Assembly: GCA_016719055.1 (NCBI GenBank)
Contig: JADKAW010000005.1
Span: 1 to 64,000 of the forward strand
Direction of reading: 5' to 3'
Length of the DNA: 64,000 bases
Origin: Candidatus Rhodoferax mariagerensis
GTDB taxonomy: Bacteria; Pseudomonadota; Gammaproteobacteria; Burkholderiales; Burkholderiaceae_C
Position numbers and translations under genes: made by a program. Positions within the stretch are counted from its first letter, which is position 1; the number at the start of each line of letters is the position of its first letter. Below, piece by piece: positions 8,210 to 20,773 of the stretch. The notes below the pieces were generated by a model that saw nothing but the letters and a program-made list of their open reading frames with translations, had not been told where the DNA came from and ran no database searches.

Positions 8210-8893
8210 TCACAGGCCATCCTGGCGCATGCGCTCAAGCACATCGCGCCAGCGTGACAAGCGGGCCGTGGGGTCCGCAGACGAGGTGGAGGCATTGCCC
8301 GCCCACAATCCCTCGCTGTTGAAGCTGAAGACGGGCGACAGGTCGGTGCGCTGCGAGGCGATGCGCACACTGGTGATCAGATTGTCCAGAATCAATGGCT
8401 CGTCAGTAGGCTGAGGGTAAAAGCCCAGCACCATGTGGGCCACCGAACTGGTACCCACCCTGGCCCGTACATAGATCAGGCGCAAATTTTGGTTGTTGAC
8501 ACCCAGCAACTGCAGCGTGATGTATTTGGCAATGGCAAAGTCCTCGCAATCGCCCGCAGCCCGACCCATGATTTCCAGCGGTGTTGCCCAGTAGTCTTCC
8601 TGTTGCCAGATCGCCAGGTCTGATTCATAAAGAATTCGGCGGTTGAAAAAAGCGTTGACCTTGTTGAGTTTTTCGAGATCAGGCAAGGCCCGGCTATCAG
8701 CCATCAACTTGCGCCAGGCCACTACTGTTTCTGTAGCTGGTGCACCATATCGCTGTTGGGCTAGCACCTGCATTTTATCCAAATCAGGGGCTGCCAGACC
8801 GACCACAACCAGCAGCAACGCCAGCAGCAGGCTGGCGCTTTTGCCCAGTACCCGGCAATGGGCACCGCGGGTGAACGCATGAAGGGCTGCCAT
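8210..8893 (-). CDS. lapG: LapG-type periplasmic cysteine protease
   Basis: A transglutaminase-like cysteine proteinase (BTLCP family) of 227 residues with an N-terminal export or anchor helix (SASLLLALLLVVVGLAA). The catalytic triad is visible: Cys116 in AAGDCEDFAIAKY, His153 in SSVAHMVLGFYP and Asp170 in LILDNL. The spacings of 37 and 17 residues equal those recalled for Pseudomonas LapG (C135/H172/D189). LapG cuts the retention module of LapA adhesins at a di-alanine site unless LapD holds it. The target in this window is the adhesin at 37102, which carries TAAG at residues 112-115. The neighbouring lapD strengthens the call. Confidence 0.94.
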   Translation of the reverse strand: MAALHAFTRGAHCRVLGKSASLLLALLLVVVGLAAPDLDKMQVLAQQRYGAPATETVVAWRKLMADSRALPDLEKLNKVNAFFNRRILYESDLAIWQQEDYWATPLEIMGRAAGDCEDFAIAKYITLQLLGVNNQNLRLIYVRARVGTSSVAHMVLGFYPQPTDEPLILDNLITSVRIASQRTDLSPVFSFNSEGLWAGNASTSSADPTARLSRWRDVLERMRQDGL

Positions 8894-9010
8894 GCTGCAA
8901 GGTTAACGCATTCCTTGCTGTGCTTACAGGCCGGGCCTGCACGGGAAAATTGCAAGTAATATTTGGTAAAAATTTGTAATCGCGTTACAGTTCAGTGCTT
9001 GTTCAGTATT

Positions 9011-9014
9011 GGAG
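9011..9014 (+). promoter_or_regulatory. RBS that fixes the GTG start of the TolC-OmpA gene
   Basis: GGAG lies 6 bases before GTG 9021-9023. A longer reading from TTG at 9009 would place this ribosome-binding site inside the gene, so the GTG is preferred; it also gives a cleaner signal peptide. Confidence 0.6.
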
Positions 9015-9020
9015 TTCAAC

Positions 9021-10871
9021 GTGTTCCAGAAAAAAAAATCGATAGCGCTGGCGGTAGCGCTGTTGGCTCTTACAGGCATTTCAGTCAATGCGCAAGGTCT
9101 GCCGGAGCCAATGGTCAGTGCCGCCCGCAAAGCGGTACTTGACAATCCCGAAGTTCAAGCCCGCTGGAACGGCTTCAAGGCAGCAACCAACGAGCGCGAA
9201 GTCGCTCGCGGTGGCTTTTTTCCGCAACTGGACCTCATCGGCAGTATGGGTCGTGAAAGCCGGGTCGCTCCGCAGGCCGACTATGGCACGTACAACTTCC
9301 ATTCGGCCCAGATCACTCTGAACCAGATGTTGTTCGACGGGTTTTTTACCTCCAGCGAGACCAAACGTCTGGGTTTGGCCAAGCTGACCCGCTACTACGA
9401 GCTGACTGAAGTCGCTGAATCCACAGCGCTTGAGGCCCTGCGTGCCTACATCGACGTGCTGCGTTACCGCGAGCTGGTCGAGGCCGCCACGCAAAACTAT
9501 GCCGAGCACAAGCAGTCATCGCTGCTGGTCGAAGAGCGCTCCAAATCGGGTGTGGGACGGGGCGTTGATCTGGAGCAGGCCAACGGTCGTCTGGCCCTGG
9601 CTGAATTCAATTTGCTGGTGGAACTGACCAACCTGCATGATGTGAGTGCACGCTATTTGCGTGTCGTCGGTGCCAAGCCACCGCCCAGTCTGCCGGCGCT
9701 GCCAGAAGGTTTCAAGCTTGGCACCATGCCAACTTCGGTGGAAGTCCTGATGCGTGATGGCTTGCAAAACAGCCCCACCCTGAACGCCGCGGTCGAAAAT
9801 GCGCTGTCATACAAAGTGGCCCTTGAAACGCGCAAATCGCCCTACATGCCGCGCCTGGACCTGCGTGCCTACCAGTCTTATGAGAGCAACACCAGCGGCG
9901 TGATTGGCACCACGCGCAACAACGGCATTGAACTGCTTCTGAGCTACAACTTGTACCGTGGTGGTGCCGACAAGGCGCGTGAGCGCCAGGCCATTGACCA
10001 GAGCGAACAAGCCCGTGACTTGCAGGCCAAAGCCTGCCGCGACGTGCGCCAGACGCTGTCGATCGCCTACAGCGATGTGCAAAGCCTGAACTCACAGCTG
10101 GGTTACCAGGATAAACATCGGCTGTCTACCGAAAAATCGCTGCAGGCCTACCGCCAGCAATTCGAGCTGGGCCAAAGAACCCTGCTGGATGTGCTCGACA
10201 GCCAGAACGAGTTTTTTGAGGCCACGCGCTCCTACATCAATTCGCGTCACAACCAGGCCTTGGCACAAGCACGCACATTGGCCGGCATGGGCCAGTTGGT
10301 GGCGGCATTGGGTGTCACCCGTGACGACGTGCCCACCGCCAAAGATGCCGGTCAAGAGCGTGAGCAAATCAACCCGGCGGATTTATGCCCCATGGATGAG
10401 GTGGTGGTCGATAGCATTGAAAAAATCAAGGCCGAAACCGTGTTGCCAGCGCGGGTGATCCGGCCTGTGGCTACGGCCATCCCCAAGCCATCTGTGGCGG
10501 TGGTGCCGGCCACCAAGGTCAGGCTTTCGGCTGACGCGCTGTTTGATTTTGACAAATCCGAACTCAAACCGACCGGCCTGGCCGGTCTGGACGAATTGGT
10601 GGCACGCCTCAAAGGGGTTCAGATTGATGTGGTGATCGCCACCGGACACACCGACTCGGCAGGCAGCGACGCTTACAACGACAAGCTGTCGCTGGCACGC
10701 GCCGAATCGGTCAAAGCCTACTTGGTCAGCAAGGGTGTGGATGTCAAGCGGGTGCGTGCTGTCGGCAAAGGCGAGAGCCAGCCCATCGCCGACAACCAAA
10801 CCGCTGAAGGCCGCAGCAAAAACAGGCGTGTGGACGTGGAGGTGGTGCCTGCCACTCCCGCTACAAAGTAA
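9021..10871 (+). CDS. TolC-family outer-membrane channel fused to an OmpA peptidoglycan-binding domain (LapE-like)
   Basis: A 616-residue protein with a signal peptide (KKKSIALAVALLALTGISVNAQ). A TolC/AggA-type channel half follows, with the repeat-like motifs ITLNQMLFDGFFTSSETKR, IELLLSYNLYRGGADKARE and LLDVLDSQNEFFEATRSY. After a Pro-rich linker comes an OmpA C-terminal domain starting near LFDFDKSELKPTGLAGL, with the hallmark TGHTDSAGSDAYNDKLSLAR, ending GRSKNRRVDVEV. TolC proteins form the outer-membrane exit of type I secretion, and the OmpA domain should tether this one to peptidoglycan. It is divergent from lapG/lapD and is the only outer-membrane channel in the window, so it probably serves LapB/LapC (32.3-35.9 kb). 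Fusion of the two domains in one chain is unusual. Confidence 0.88.
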   Translation: MFQKKKSIALAVALLALTGISVNAQGLPEPMVSAARKAVLDNPEVQARWNGFKAATNEREVARGGFFPQLDLIGSMGRESRVAPQADYGTYNFHSAQITLNQMLFDGFFTSSETKRLGLAKLTRYYELTEVAESTALEALRAYIDVLRYRELVEAATQNYAEHKQSSLLVEERSKSGVGRGVDLEQANGRLALAEFNLLVELTNLHDVSARYLRVVGAKPPPSLPALPEGFKLGTMPTSVEVLMRDGLQNSPTLNAAVENALSYKVALETRKSPYMPRLDLRAYQSYESNTSGVIGTTRNNGIELLLSYNLYRGGADKARERQAIDQSEQARDLQAKACRDVRQTLSIAYSDVQSLNSQLGYQDKHRLSTEKSLQAYRQQFELGQRTLLDVLDSQNEFFEATRSYINSRHNQALAQARTLAGMGQLVAALGVTRDDVPTAKDAGQEREQINPADLCPMDEVVVDSIEKIKAETVLPARVIRPVATAIPKPSVAVVPATKVRLSADALFDFDKSELKPTGLAGLDELVARLKGVQIDVVIATGHTDSAGSDAYNDKLSLARAESVKAYLVSKGVDVKRVRAVGKGESQPIADNQTAEGRSKNRRVDVEVVPATPATK

Positions 10872-10888
10872 ATTGTTGCAGCAGCAGC

Positions 10889-10908
10889 GCGCCTGAACAC
10901 ACAGGCGC
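10889..10908. other. Inverted repeat between the TolC-OmpA gene and the next gene
   Basis: GCGCCTG-AACACA-CAGGCGC is a perfect 7-bp stem in the 42-bp gap after the stop codon. There is no T-run behind it, so it may slow polymerase or stabilise the upstream mRNA 3' end rather than act as an intrinsic terminator. It lies close to the next start codon. Confidence 0.3.
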
Positions 10909-10913
10909 CCACG

Positions 10914-11363
10914 ATGTCAAAAGCAAAATCCAGGGCCAACGCCATTGGCAGCTCGGTTGATGAAGCCGAGGCCAACTTTTACGAAGCCCTGCAAGCCGCT
11001 GATCTGGAGCGCCTGATGGCTTGCTGGGCCGACGAAGACGATGTGTTTTGTGTTCACCCGGGGGGCCCACGTCTGGTTGGGCTGGGTGCCATCCGCGCGG
11101 CATTTGATGCCATGTTCAGCCATAGCAACCTTCGCATCCAGCCTGAAGCGGTGCGCAAGATTGACAGTCTGGCCAGTGCCGTGCACAGCGTGCGCGAGCG
11201 CATCGAGGTGTTGACCCCCGAGGGTCCGATGACGGCTTTTGTACTGGCCACCAACGTTTACTTAAAGACCGCACAAGGCTGGCGCATGGTGGCACACCAT
11301 GCCAGCCCGAGTGCTGCACATGAGGCCAACGACATCAGCGAAGTGTCGCCAGTATTGCACTAA
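10914..11363 (+). CDS. SnoaL/NTF2-like protein
   Basis: This 149-residue protein has the NTF2-like alpha+beta pattern: helix DEAEANFYEALQAADLERLM, the strand CWADEDDVFCVHPGGPRLVG, a central GLGAIRAAFDAMF, and the terminal paired strands MTAFVLATNVYLKTAQGWRM ending in VAHHAS. This pattern is typical of the YybH/SnoaL-like ketosteroid-isomerase-related group. Members are small dimers with varied or unknown roles, and no substrate can be inferred. It lies 42 bp downstream of the TolC-OmpA gene on the same strand and may be co-transcribed. No strong ribosome-binding site is visible before the ATG. Confidence 0.75.
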   Translation: MSKAKSRANAIGSSVDEAEANFYEALQAADLERLMACWADEDDVFCVHPGGPRLVGLGAIRAAFDAMFSHSNLRIQPEAVRKIDSLASAVHSVRERIEVLTPEGPMTAFVLATNVYLKTAQGWRMVAHHASPSAAHEANDISEVSPVLH

Positions 11364-12260
<897 letters not shown>

Positions 12261-12410
12261 CTAGGGGTTTGCTTCATAAGCCCCCCCTCGATGCACAAAA
12301 GCCTCATAGTCAGCAATGGACATGGGTTGAGGGTAAACATAATGTCCTAACGGGGGCGCGGTGTGTTTTGGGATGTGTCCGGGCAGGTTCGGGTGATCAA
12401 ACCCGGGCAT
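12261..12410 (-). CDS. Short 49-residue frame, unidentified
   Basis: A minus-strand ORF from ATG (12408-12410) to TAG (12261-12263) begins MPGFDHPNLPGHIPKHTAPP and continues through LGHYVYPQPMSIADYEAF to HRGGAYEANP. The composition is protein-like rather than random, and the frame stays open a further 19 codons upstream without an ATG. It could be a small gene or the surviving C-terminus of a longer one next to the poly-C region. I do not recognise the family. Confidence 0.3.
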   Translation of the reverse strand: MPGFDHPNLPGHIPKHTAPPLGHYVYPQPMSIADYEAFVHRGGAYEANP

Positions 12411-12632
12411 CCGAGCTTCGATGACTGCGGCCCGCCCTTGCGGTGCGCTGCTGACCAGTCTTAGAAACTGGTTCTAACCTTTCCTCGCTTATCCTGGTCA
12501 ATGAACAACCTCATTCACCAGCCCATCTCCTGCCGCTCACCAGCCCCCGCCGCAAGCCACCCGAAAACCACCCCAAAATACAAGTGCCAACAAACTCCAG
12601 GCGCACTCACACAAACACCCAGAAAATTTACA
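12411..12632. other. Gene-free spacer downstream of the SNF2 helicase
   Basis: About 220 bp with no open frame of note and a C/A-rich composition in its right half (CACCAGCCC and similar). Nothing else was recognised in it. Confidence 0.4.
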
Positions 12633-12675
12633 TCAAATAGCCCTCTAGCCCAGATAGCGTAAGCGCTACCAGCTA

Positions 12676-12680
<5 letters not shown>
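12633..12680. repeat. Interspersed palindromic repeat, AGCGCT core
   Basis: TCAAATAGCCCTCTAGCCC, then AGCGTAAGCGCTACCAGCTA and TCAAA. It contains the partial palindrome TAGCG-TA-AGCGCTA, and the same order of blocks recurs at 51062-51110. The last bases overlap the stop codon of the SNF2 gene (TGA read from 12676-12678), so the element supplies that gene's end. Confidence 0.6.
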
Positions 12681-16150
<3,470 letters not shown>

Positions 16151-16167
16151 ATTGGCACCTGGCCCTT

Positions 16168-16207
16168 ATGAATAGTGCGTGGTTAGCTATCTATAAAATA
16201 GCAATCA
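16168..16207. repeat. Degenerate copy of the AGCTAT interspersed repeat
   Basis: GTTAGCTATCTATAAAATAG lies in the 54-bp gap between the SNF2 gene and lipA and shares the AGCTAT and AAATAG blocks with the copies at 12633 and 51062. It is a weak match. Confidence 0.3.
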
Positions 16208-17215
16208 GGCCACGGTGGTGCCCATGGCATGCCCCGCCTGCAAGTCTGCGTGGTAGCTGGAGCGCACCATGGCACCCACGGCGGCGTGTTTGAAACCCAT
16301 CTGGTAGGCGCGGGCCTCAAACATCTTGAACACGTCCGGATGCACGTAACGCTTGACCGTCAAGTGGCTGCTGCTGGGTGCCAGATACTGGCCCAGGGTC
16401 AGCATGGTGATGCCGTGGTCGCGCATGTCCTGCATGGATTGCAGAATCTCGTCGTCGGTTTCGCCCAGGCCCACCATCAGGCCGCTCTTGGTGGGAATAT
16501 CTGGAAAAAGGGCTTTAAATTTTTTCAGCAGGTTCAAGCTGAACTGGTAGTCCGAACCAGGGCGGGCTTCTTTGTACAGGCGCGGGATGGTTTCCAGGTT
16601 GTGATTCATCACATCGGGCGGGGCGGCTTTCAAAATCTCAAGCGCGCGGTCGTCGCGACCCCGAAAGTCAGGCACCAGCACCTCGATCTGGGTGTGCGGG
16701 GATTGTTGGCGAATGTGCTCGATACACGCCACAAAATGCCCGGCACCGCCGTCGCGCAGGTCGTCGCGGTCCACGCTGGTGATCACCACGTATTTGAGCT
16801 TGAGCTGGGCGATGGTGTTGGCCAGGTTGACCGGTTCGTTCACATCCAGCGGGTCGGGTCGGCCATGGCCGACATCACAAAACGGGCAGCGCCGGGTGCA
16901 TTTGTCGCCCATGATCATGAAGGTGGCGGTGCCCTTGCCAAAACATTCACCAATGTTGGGGCAGCTGGCTTCTTCACACACGGTGACCAGTTTGTTGCTG
17001 CGCAGCACGTCCTTGATCTCATAAAACCGCGTGCTCGGGCTGCCGGCTTTGACGCGAATCCACTCAGGCTTGCGCAAAATTTCACCGGGCACTACCTTGA
17101 CCGGAATGCGCGACAGCTTGGCCGCAGCCTTTTGTTTGGCGGTGGGGTCGTAGTTCTCGGCGGTTTGTGCAACACGCACGGTTTGGCTGTCTGAGGGTGT
17201 ATTCATGGGCTGCAA
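16205..17215 (-). CDS. lipA: Lipoyl synthase LipA
   Basis: A radical-SAM enzyme that inserts two sulfur atoms into protein-bound octanoyl groups to make lipoyl cofactors. The 336 residues carry both clusters: the auxiliary-cluster cysteines in CEEASCPNIGECF and the radical-SAM CxxxCxxC in CTRRCPFCDVGHGRPDP. The C-terminal SSYHADLQAG motif is also present. Length is slightly above the usual 320-325 because of an N-terminal extension; the internal ATG three codons downstream is an alternative start. It follows lipB on the minus strand (44 bp gap), the standard order in which LipB supplies the octanoylated substrate. Confidence 0.97.
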   Translation of the reverse strand: MQPMNTPSDSQTVRVAQTAENYDPTAKQKAAAKLSRIPVKVVPGEILRKPEWIRVKAGSPSTRFYEIKDVLRSNKLVTVCEEASCPNIGECFGKGTATFMIMGDKCTRRCPFCDVGHGRPDPLDVNEPVNLANTIAQLKLKYVVITSVDRDDLRDGGAGHFVACIEHIRQQSPHTQIEVLVPDFRGRDDRALEILKAAPPDVMNHNLETIPRLYKEARPGSDYQFSLNLLKKFKALFPDIPTKSGLMVGLGETDDEILQSMQDMRDHGITMLTLGQYLAPSSSHLTVKRYVHPDVFKMFEARAYQMGFKHAAVGAMVRSSYHADLQAGHAMGTTVA

Positions 17216-17259
17216 AGGTTTGTGGTCAGGGGCGTCGGCGGCGCAGTCGAACCGACCCG

Positions 17260-18057
17260 CTAAGGGGCGAGGTAAGCCACCAACTTTTGGCTGAAAACCT
17301 CAGCCACCTCTTGCCACGAGGCAAAGACGCCGATTGTAGAAAGATCGACGGTTTGCAGCCCGGCGTAGCCACAAGGGTTGATGCGCGAGTAGGGTTCCAG
17401 GTCCATCGCCACATTCAAGGCCACGCCGTGGTAGCTGCAGTTGCGGCTGACCTTGATGCCCAAAGCGGCGATCTTGCCCAAGCCGGTGAAATCGGGGCTG
17501 TTGGAAGGAGTTGATGGCGTAGCGGCGCAAGAATTGGGGTCGGATCCGGCCGCGAAGCGGATCGGCTCTGACCCCAATTCTGGACCAGAGAAATCCTTTT
17601 TCATCGGCCTTTGCGGCAACAGCGCATGGCTACCAGGGTCGTCCAGCCGCACATAAATGCCCGGTGCCCCCGCCACCCGATGCCCGGTCACGCCAAAGTG
17701 CATCAACGTGCGAATCACCGCTTCTTCCAGGCGGTAGACGTATTCCTTGACAAAGTAGCCCAGGCGTTTGAGGTTCAGCAGCGGGTAGGCCACCACCTGC
17801 CCTGGCCCGTGGTAAGTAACCTGCCCACCGCGGTTGCTGGCCACCACAGGGATATCGCCGGGGTTAAAAATGTGCTCTGCCTTGCCAGCCAGCCCCTGGG
17901 TGTAAACCGGGTTGTGCTCGCAAATCCATAGCTCGTCGCGTATATCCAGTATGGGCTCAAGGCTTCTTTTGCTTGTAAAGTCCTGCATCGCCTGGTAGGT
18001 GGGCAAATAGTCCACCCGGCCCAGATTAATTGGGGTCAGAGTCGAATTAATCGTCAT
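17260..18057 (-). CDS. lipB: Octanoyltransferase LipB with a repeat-encoded insert
   Basis: LipB moves octanoate from acyl carrier protein to lipoyl domains. The catalytic lysine (GLGKIAALGIKVSRNCSYHG) and cysteine (RINPCGYAGL) are present. Early motifs are normal (SNRGGQVTYHGPGQVVAYPL). At 265 residues it is longer than the usual 210-230. The segment from PMKKDFSGPELGSEPIRF to CAATPSTPSNSPDF has no counterpart in the enzyme family and is partly encoded by a palindromic repeat (17531-17580). The insert lies before the active-site lysine and keeps the frame, so the enzyme may still work. The first residues (MTINSTLTPINLGR) are encoded by a second copy at 18024-18106. Confidence 0.93.
   Translation of the reverse strand: MTINSTLTPINLGRVDYLPTYQAMQDFTSKRSLEPILDIRDELWICEHNPVYTQGLAGKAEHIFNPGDIPVVASNRGGQVTYHGPGQVVAYPLLNLKRLGYFVKEYVYRLEEAVIRTLMHFGVTGHRVAGAPGIYVRLDDPGSHALLPQRPMKKDFSGPELGSEPIRFAAGSDPNSCAATPSTPSNSPDFTGLGKIAALGIKVSRNCSYHGVALNVAMDLEPYSRINPCGYAGLQTVDLSTIGVFASWQEVAEVFSQKLVAYLAP
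17531..17580. repeat. Palindromic repeat inside lipB (GAATTGGGGTC family)
   Basis: The arms GAATTGGGGTCGGATCCG and CGGATCGGCTCTGACCCC-AATTC pair across a GCCGCGAAG-like centre. The same outer sequence (ATTGGGGTC, with its complement GACCCCAAT) recurs at 18024-18106, and a diverged form at 50958-51034. It is read through in frame as part of LipB. Confidence 0.8.
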
Positions 18058-18106
18058 GGTCTTCCGGTCAATTGGAAATTAATTGGACTCTGACCCCAAT
18101 TAATTC
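18024..18106. repeat. Palindromic repeat spanning the res/lipB junction
   Basis: GATTAATTGGGGTCAGAGTC at the left pairs with GACTCTGACCCCAATTAATT at the right. Between them lies the 10-bp intergenic gap. The element supplies the last codons of res (GVRVQLISN) and the first codons of lipB (MTINSTLTPINL). As a hairpin in the transcript it could affect coupling between the two genes. Confidence 0.8.
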
Positions 18107-20773
18107 ATCCAGTTGTGCTGCCACGCCAACACCAGCGCGGTCTTTCACCACATAGCCAAACAGGCAGCGCCCGCCACTGGTGCGGGACCACAGTTCGCCC
18201 ACCTGGCGTTTCTCGATCTCATACGGATCGCTGAGAAAATGCGCGCCTTTGTACTCCACCACGGCGATGCGTCCGTCCAGCAATTCCGCCACAAAGTCAG
18301 GGTAAAACCGCCCGCGTGAGGTGCTCAGGGCAAAGCCACAGGGCGCGGTGTCCAGGTTGCGTATCCAGTGTTTCACAGCCGGGTGGTGGTCCAGCAATTG
18401 GGCGCAGGCAAATTCCTCGCCGTCATCCTTCAAGTCGGCCAGCACCGGGTAAAAGTGCTTGGTGAACTGGTAGCGTCCGCTGTAGCGCGATCCGGCAGGC
18501 GCGGGGTAGCGGTTGGTCTCGAACACCATAGGATGTTCCCAATCAGGGGAAATCTCCCAGCCCTGCTCCAGCACCAACTGGCGGAACTGCGTTTTGGCGG
18601 CACGGTCTTTGATGTCGCCCACGCGGGCTTCAATGTCTTGCGCCAACTTAAAGCGTGCCTTGGCCAGCGCCACCAGCGACAGCCCCTTTTCGTGCAGCAA
18701 GTGGTTCACCACTGCCGCAAAGTAGCCGGTGCGCTGTGTTTGTGTGAACTCGGGCAGTTTTTGAAACAGCGACTGGTCCAGCCAGCGCACCAGGTCATCG
18801 GCCGTGATGGTGCTGGAGCCGTAGTCAAAAGCAATCTGGCTGGCGTCGGATGCGCGCAACTGCACCTGCGCGTCCTTCAGGTAGATCTCAAAGGTGTTGG
18901 ACTGCTCCACCACATGAAAACCTGGCAGCTGCACCGCATCGGGGCTGAGCAGGTCAATCTCTACCGTTTCGAGCACGGCTTCGCGCTCCAGCGGCCAGAG
19001 CTGGCCTTGGGGTGTGGCGCGGTAACCCAAGCCGGGCACCGGGGCAAACACCGCACCGCGTGAAGCGGGCGCGGCTTGCGCGGCGGCCAGCGCGTTGTGC
19101 TGCGCTACTTTTTCGCGCACTTGCTCCTGCTTTTTGGCGCCGCGTGCCTGGGCCAGTAGCAAAGTCTCCAGTTCGGCAGAAATGTGGCCAGTGACCACCA
19201 CCTGCGCCTCACCTGCCACCTGCGTCATCGTCACACCGGGCGTGGCAAACAGCTCAGGTGATGCACCACTAGCTACAAACATGGTAGCTACCTCCGCAAT
19301 AACTACGGGGGCTAGAGGCTGATTTAGTTCAAACAAAGGCAGTACCCCCTGCTGCACGATCATGGACGCCACATCCAGCGCCTCAAACCCCATGTGCTTG
19401 ATCAGCCGGTCGGCCAGCTGGTGTGCCGCACTGGAGAATCTGGCCTCACACACATGGGCATAGGCCTTGTTCAGCGCTTCGCGCCCACGTCGTTTGGCAT
19501 AGGGCATGCGCAACACGCGGCCCAGCAACTGCTCCACCGCCGTGGCGCTACTGAGCTTTTGTAGCGAGCACAGCACGTAGGCAAACGGGCAGTCCCAGCC
19601 CTCGCGCAGGGCTTGCACGGTGATGACAAAGCGCACGGCACAAGTGCGGGCGCTCAAGTCCAGCCCGTCCAGCTCACGGGTCTCGCCGGTGGCCACAATC
19701 ACCTGGTTGGCCGGGATGTGCAGCTCGTCGCTCAGATAAGTGCGCAGGGCCTCGGGTGGCACCTCGTCATTGGCGTTTTGGGCCTGGAACAGCACGATGG
19801 GCCGCAAGTAACCATGGCCGGCTGCTTCGTCCTTGAGTGCCTCACCTTCGAGCGCACGCTGGGTTTGCACCGCGGCAAACACAGCTTGCTGCCAGCCCTG
19901 CGGGTGCTCGGCCAGCGCAATCGGCAGTTTGACCATGCTCTCTGCGGCCAGCTCCTGGGCGCTGACGTGGTACAGCACGTTGGCCTTGCCAGCCACGGGC
20001 GTGGCCGTCAGCTCCAGAATCACGCTGGGGTTCAGCCGTTTGAGGGCGGTAAAGCTCTTGTCAGTCTTGGCGTTGTGCGCTTCGTCCACGATCAGCAGGG
20101 GGGCATGCAGCGCCAGCCAGTTCACCAGGCTCCAGCGGGGTTGTCCCACAAAGCCTTTCAAGACACCCCCTTTGCTGTCTGCAGCAGCCTCGCCTTCAGT
20201 CACAACGGCATCGGGTAAGCCGTGCAACACCCGCAAACGCTGTTCGTCGCAGGCCTTGAAATGCCGCTCAAAGCGCTCCGAGAAGCTGTACACATTGCGC
20301 TTGTCGGTGTCGTCAATGCGAAAGCTCTGGATGGTCGCCACCACCACGATGGCGCGCCGGCCCCAGTCATCAGGCGCAATGTGGGCCAGGTCTTCCAGCT
20401 CACACACCCGCACTTCGGCCCCATAGGCCGCCTCCAGCGCCGCGCGGTAGGGGTGGCCCGAGTTTTGCAAGGCGTTGAGGGTCTGGCTGCGAATCGTGTC
20501 GCTGGGCACCAGCCACACCACCACCGGCGCATCGGTGGCGCACCACTCGCGCGCCAATAAGGGCACGGCGTGCGCTGCCATGATGGTTTTGCCCCCGCCG
20601 GTGGGAATGCGCAGGCACACGCAGGGCACTTCGCCAAACGGCTCCGGGTTGTAGGCCCGCCCGCTCAGTTCCCTGAAAGCCCGGGCAGCGCCTTTGCGCT
20701 GGGCAGCACGGGCAAATGCCGCCAAGCTGTCCAGCGCGGCTTGTTGGTAGGACTTGAGGGTGAGGGTGGTCAT
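18068..20773 (-). CDS. res: Type III restriction enzyme Res subunit
   Basis: The helicase-nuclease subunit of a type III restriction system (901 residues). A superfamily 2 motor opens the protein (Walker A in CLRIPTGGGKTIMAAHAV, DEAH box in LLIVDEAHNAKT, motif III ELTATP, motif VI in EQLLGRVLRMPYAKRRG). The C-terminus has a PD-(D/E)XK nuclease signature in FYPDFVAELLDGRIAVVEYK. Length is typical of Res (about 900-1,000). It is the last gene of the mod, AlbA_2-type gene, res series on the minus strand and is separated from its neighbour by a 138-bp AT-rich gap. A repeat copy lies in its frame near 19268-19325, and its last residues come from the repeat at 18024-18106. Confidence 0.9.
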   Translation of the reverse strand: MTTLTLKSYQQAALDSLAAFARAAQRKGAARAFRELSGRAYNPEPFGEVPCVCLRIPTGGGKTIMAAHAVPLLAREWCATDAPVVVWLVPSDTIRSQTLNALQNSGHPYRAALEAAYGAEVRVCELEDLAHIAPDDWGRRAIVVVATIQSFRIDDTDKRNVYSFSERFERHFKACDEQRLRVLHGLPDAVVTEGEAAADSKGGVLKGFVGQPRWSLVNWLALHAPLLIVDEAHNAKTDKSFTALKRLNPSVILELTATPVAGKANVLYHVSAQELAAESMVKLPIALAEHPQGWQQAVFAAVQTQRALEGEALKDEAAGHGYLRPIVLFQAQNANDEVPPEALRTYLSDELHIPANQVIVATGETRELDGLDLSARTCAVRFVITVQALREGWDCPFAYVLCSLQKLSSATAVEQLLGRVLRMPYAKRRGREALNKAYAHVCEARFSSAAHQLADRLIKHMGFEALDVASMIVQQGVLPLFELNQPLAPVVIAEVATMFVASGASPELFATPGVTMTQVAGEAQVVVTGHISAELETLLLAQARGAKKQEQVREKVAQHNALAAAQAAPASRGAVFAPVPGLGYRATPQGQLWPLEREAVLETVEIDLLSPDAVQLPGFHVVEQSNTFEIYLKDAQVQLRASDASQIAFDYGSSTITADDLVRWLDQSLFQKLPEFTQTQRTGYFAAVVNHLLHEKGLSLVALAKARFKLAQDIEARVGDIKDRAAKTQFRQLVLEQGWEISPDWEHPMVFETNRYPAPAGSRYSGRYQFTKHFYPVLADLKDDGEEFACAQLLDHHPAVKHWIRNLDTAPCGFALSTSRGRFYPDFVAELLDGRIAVVEYKGAHFLSDPYEIEKRQVGELWSRTSGGRCLFGYVVKDRAGVGVAAQLDELIGVRVQLISN
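19268..19325. repeat. Interspersed repeat-like segment within res
   Basis: ACTAGCTACAAACATGGTAG, then CTACCTCCGCAATAACTACG and GGGGCTAGAGGCTGATTTAG, resembles the AGCTA...CTAGAGG pattern of the short repeat family. It is translated in frame, on the minus strand, as NQPLAPVVIAEVATMFVAS. It is a diverged copy at best. Confidence 0.35.
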
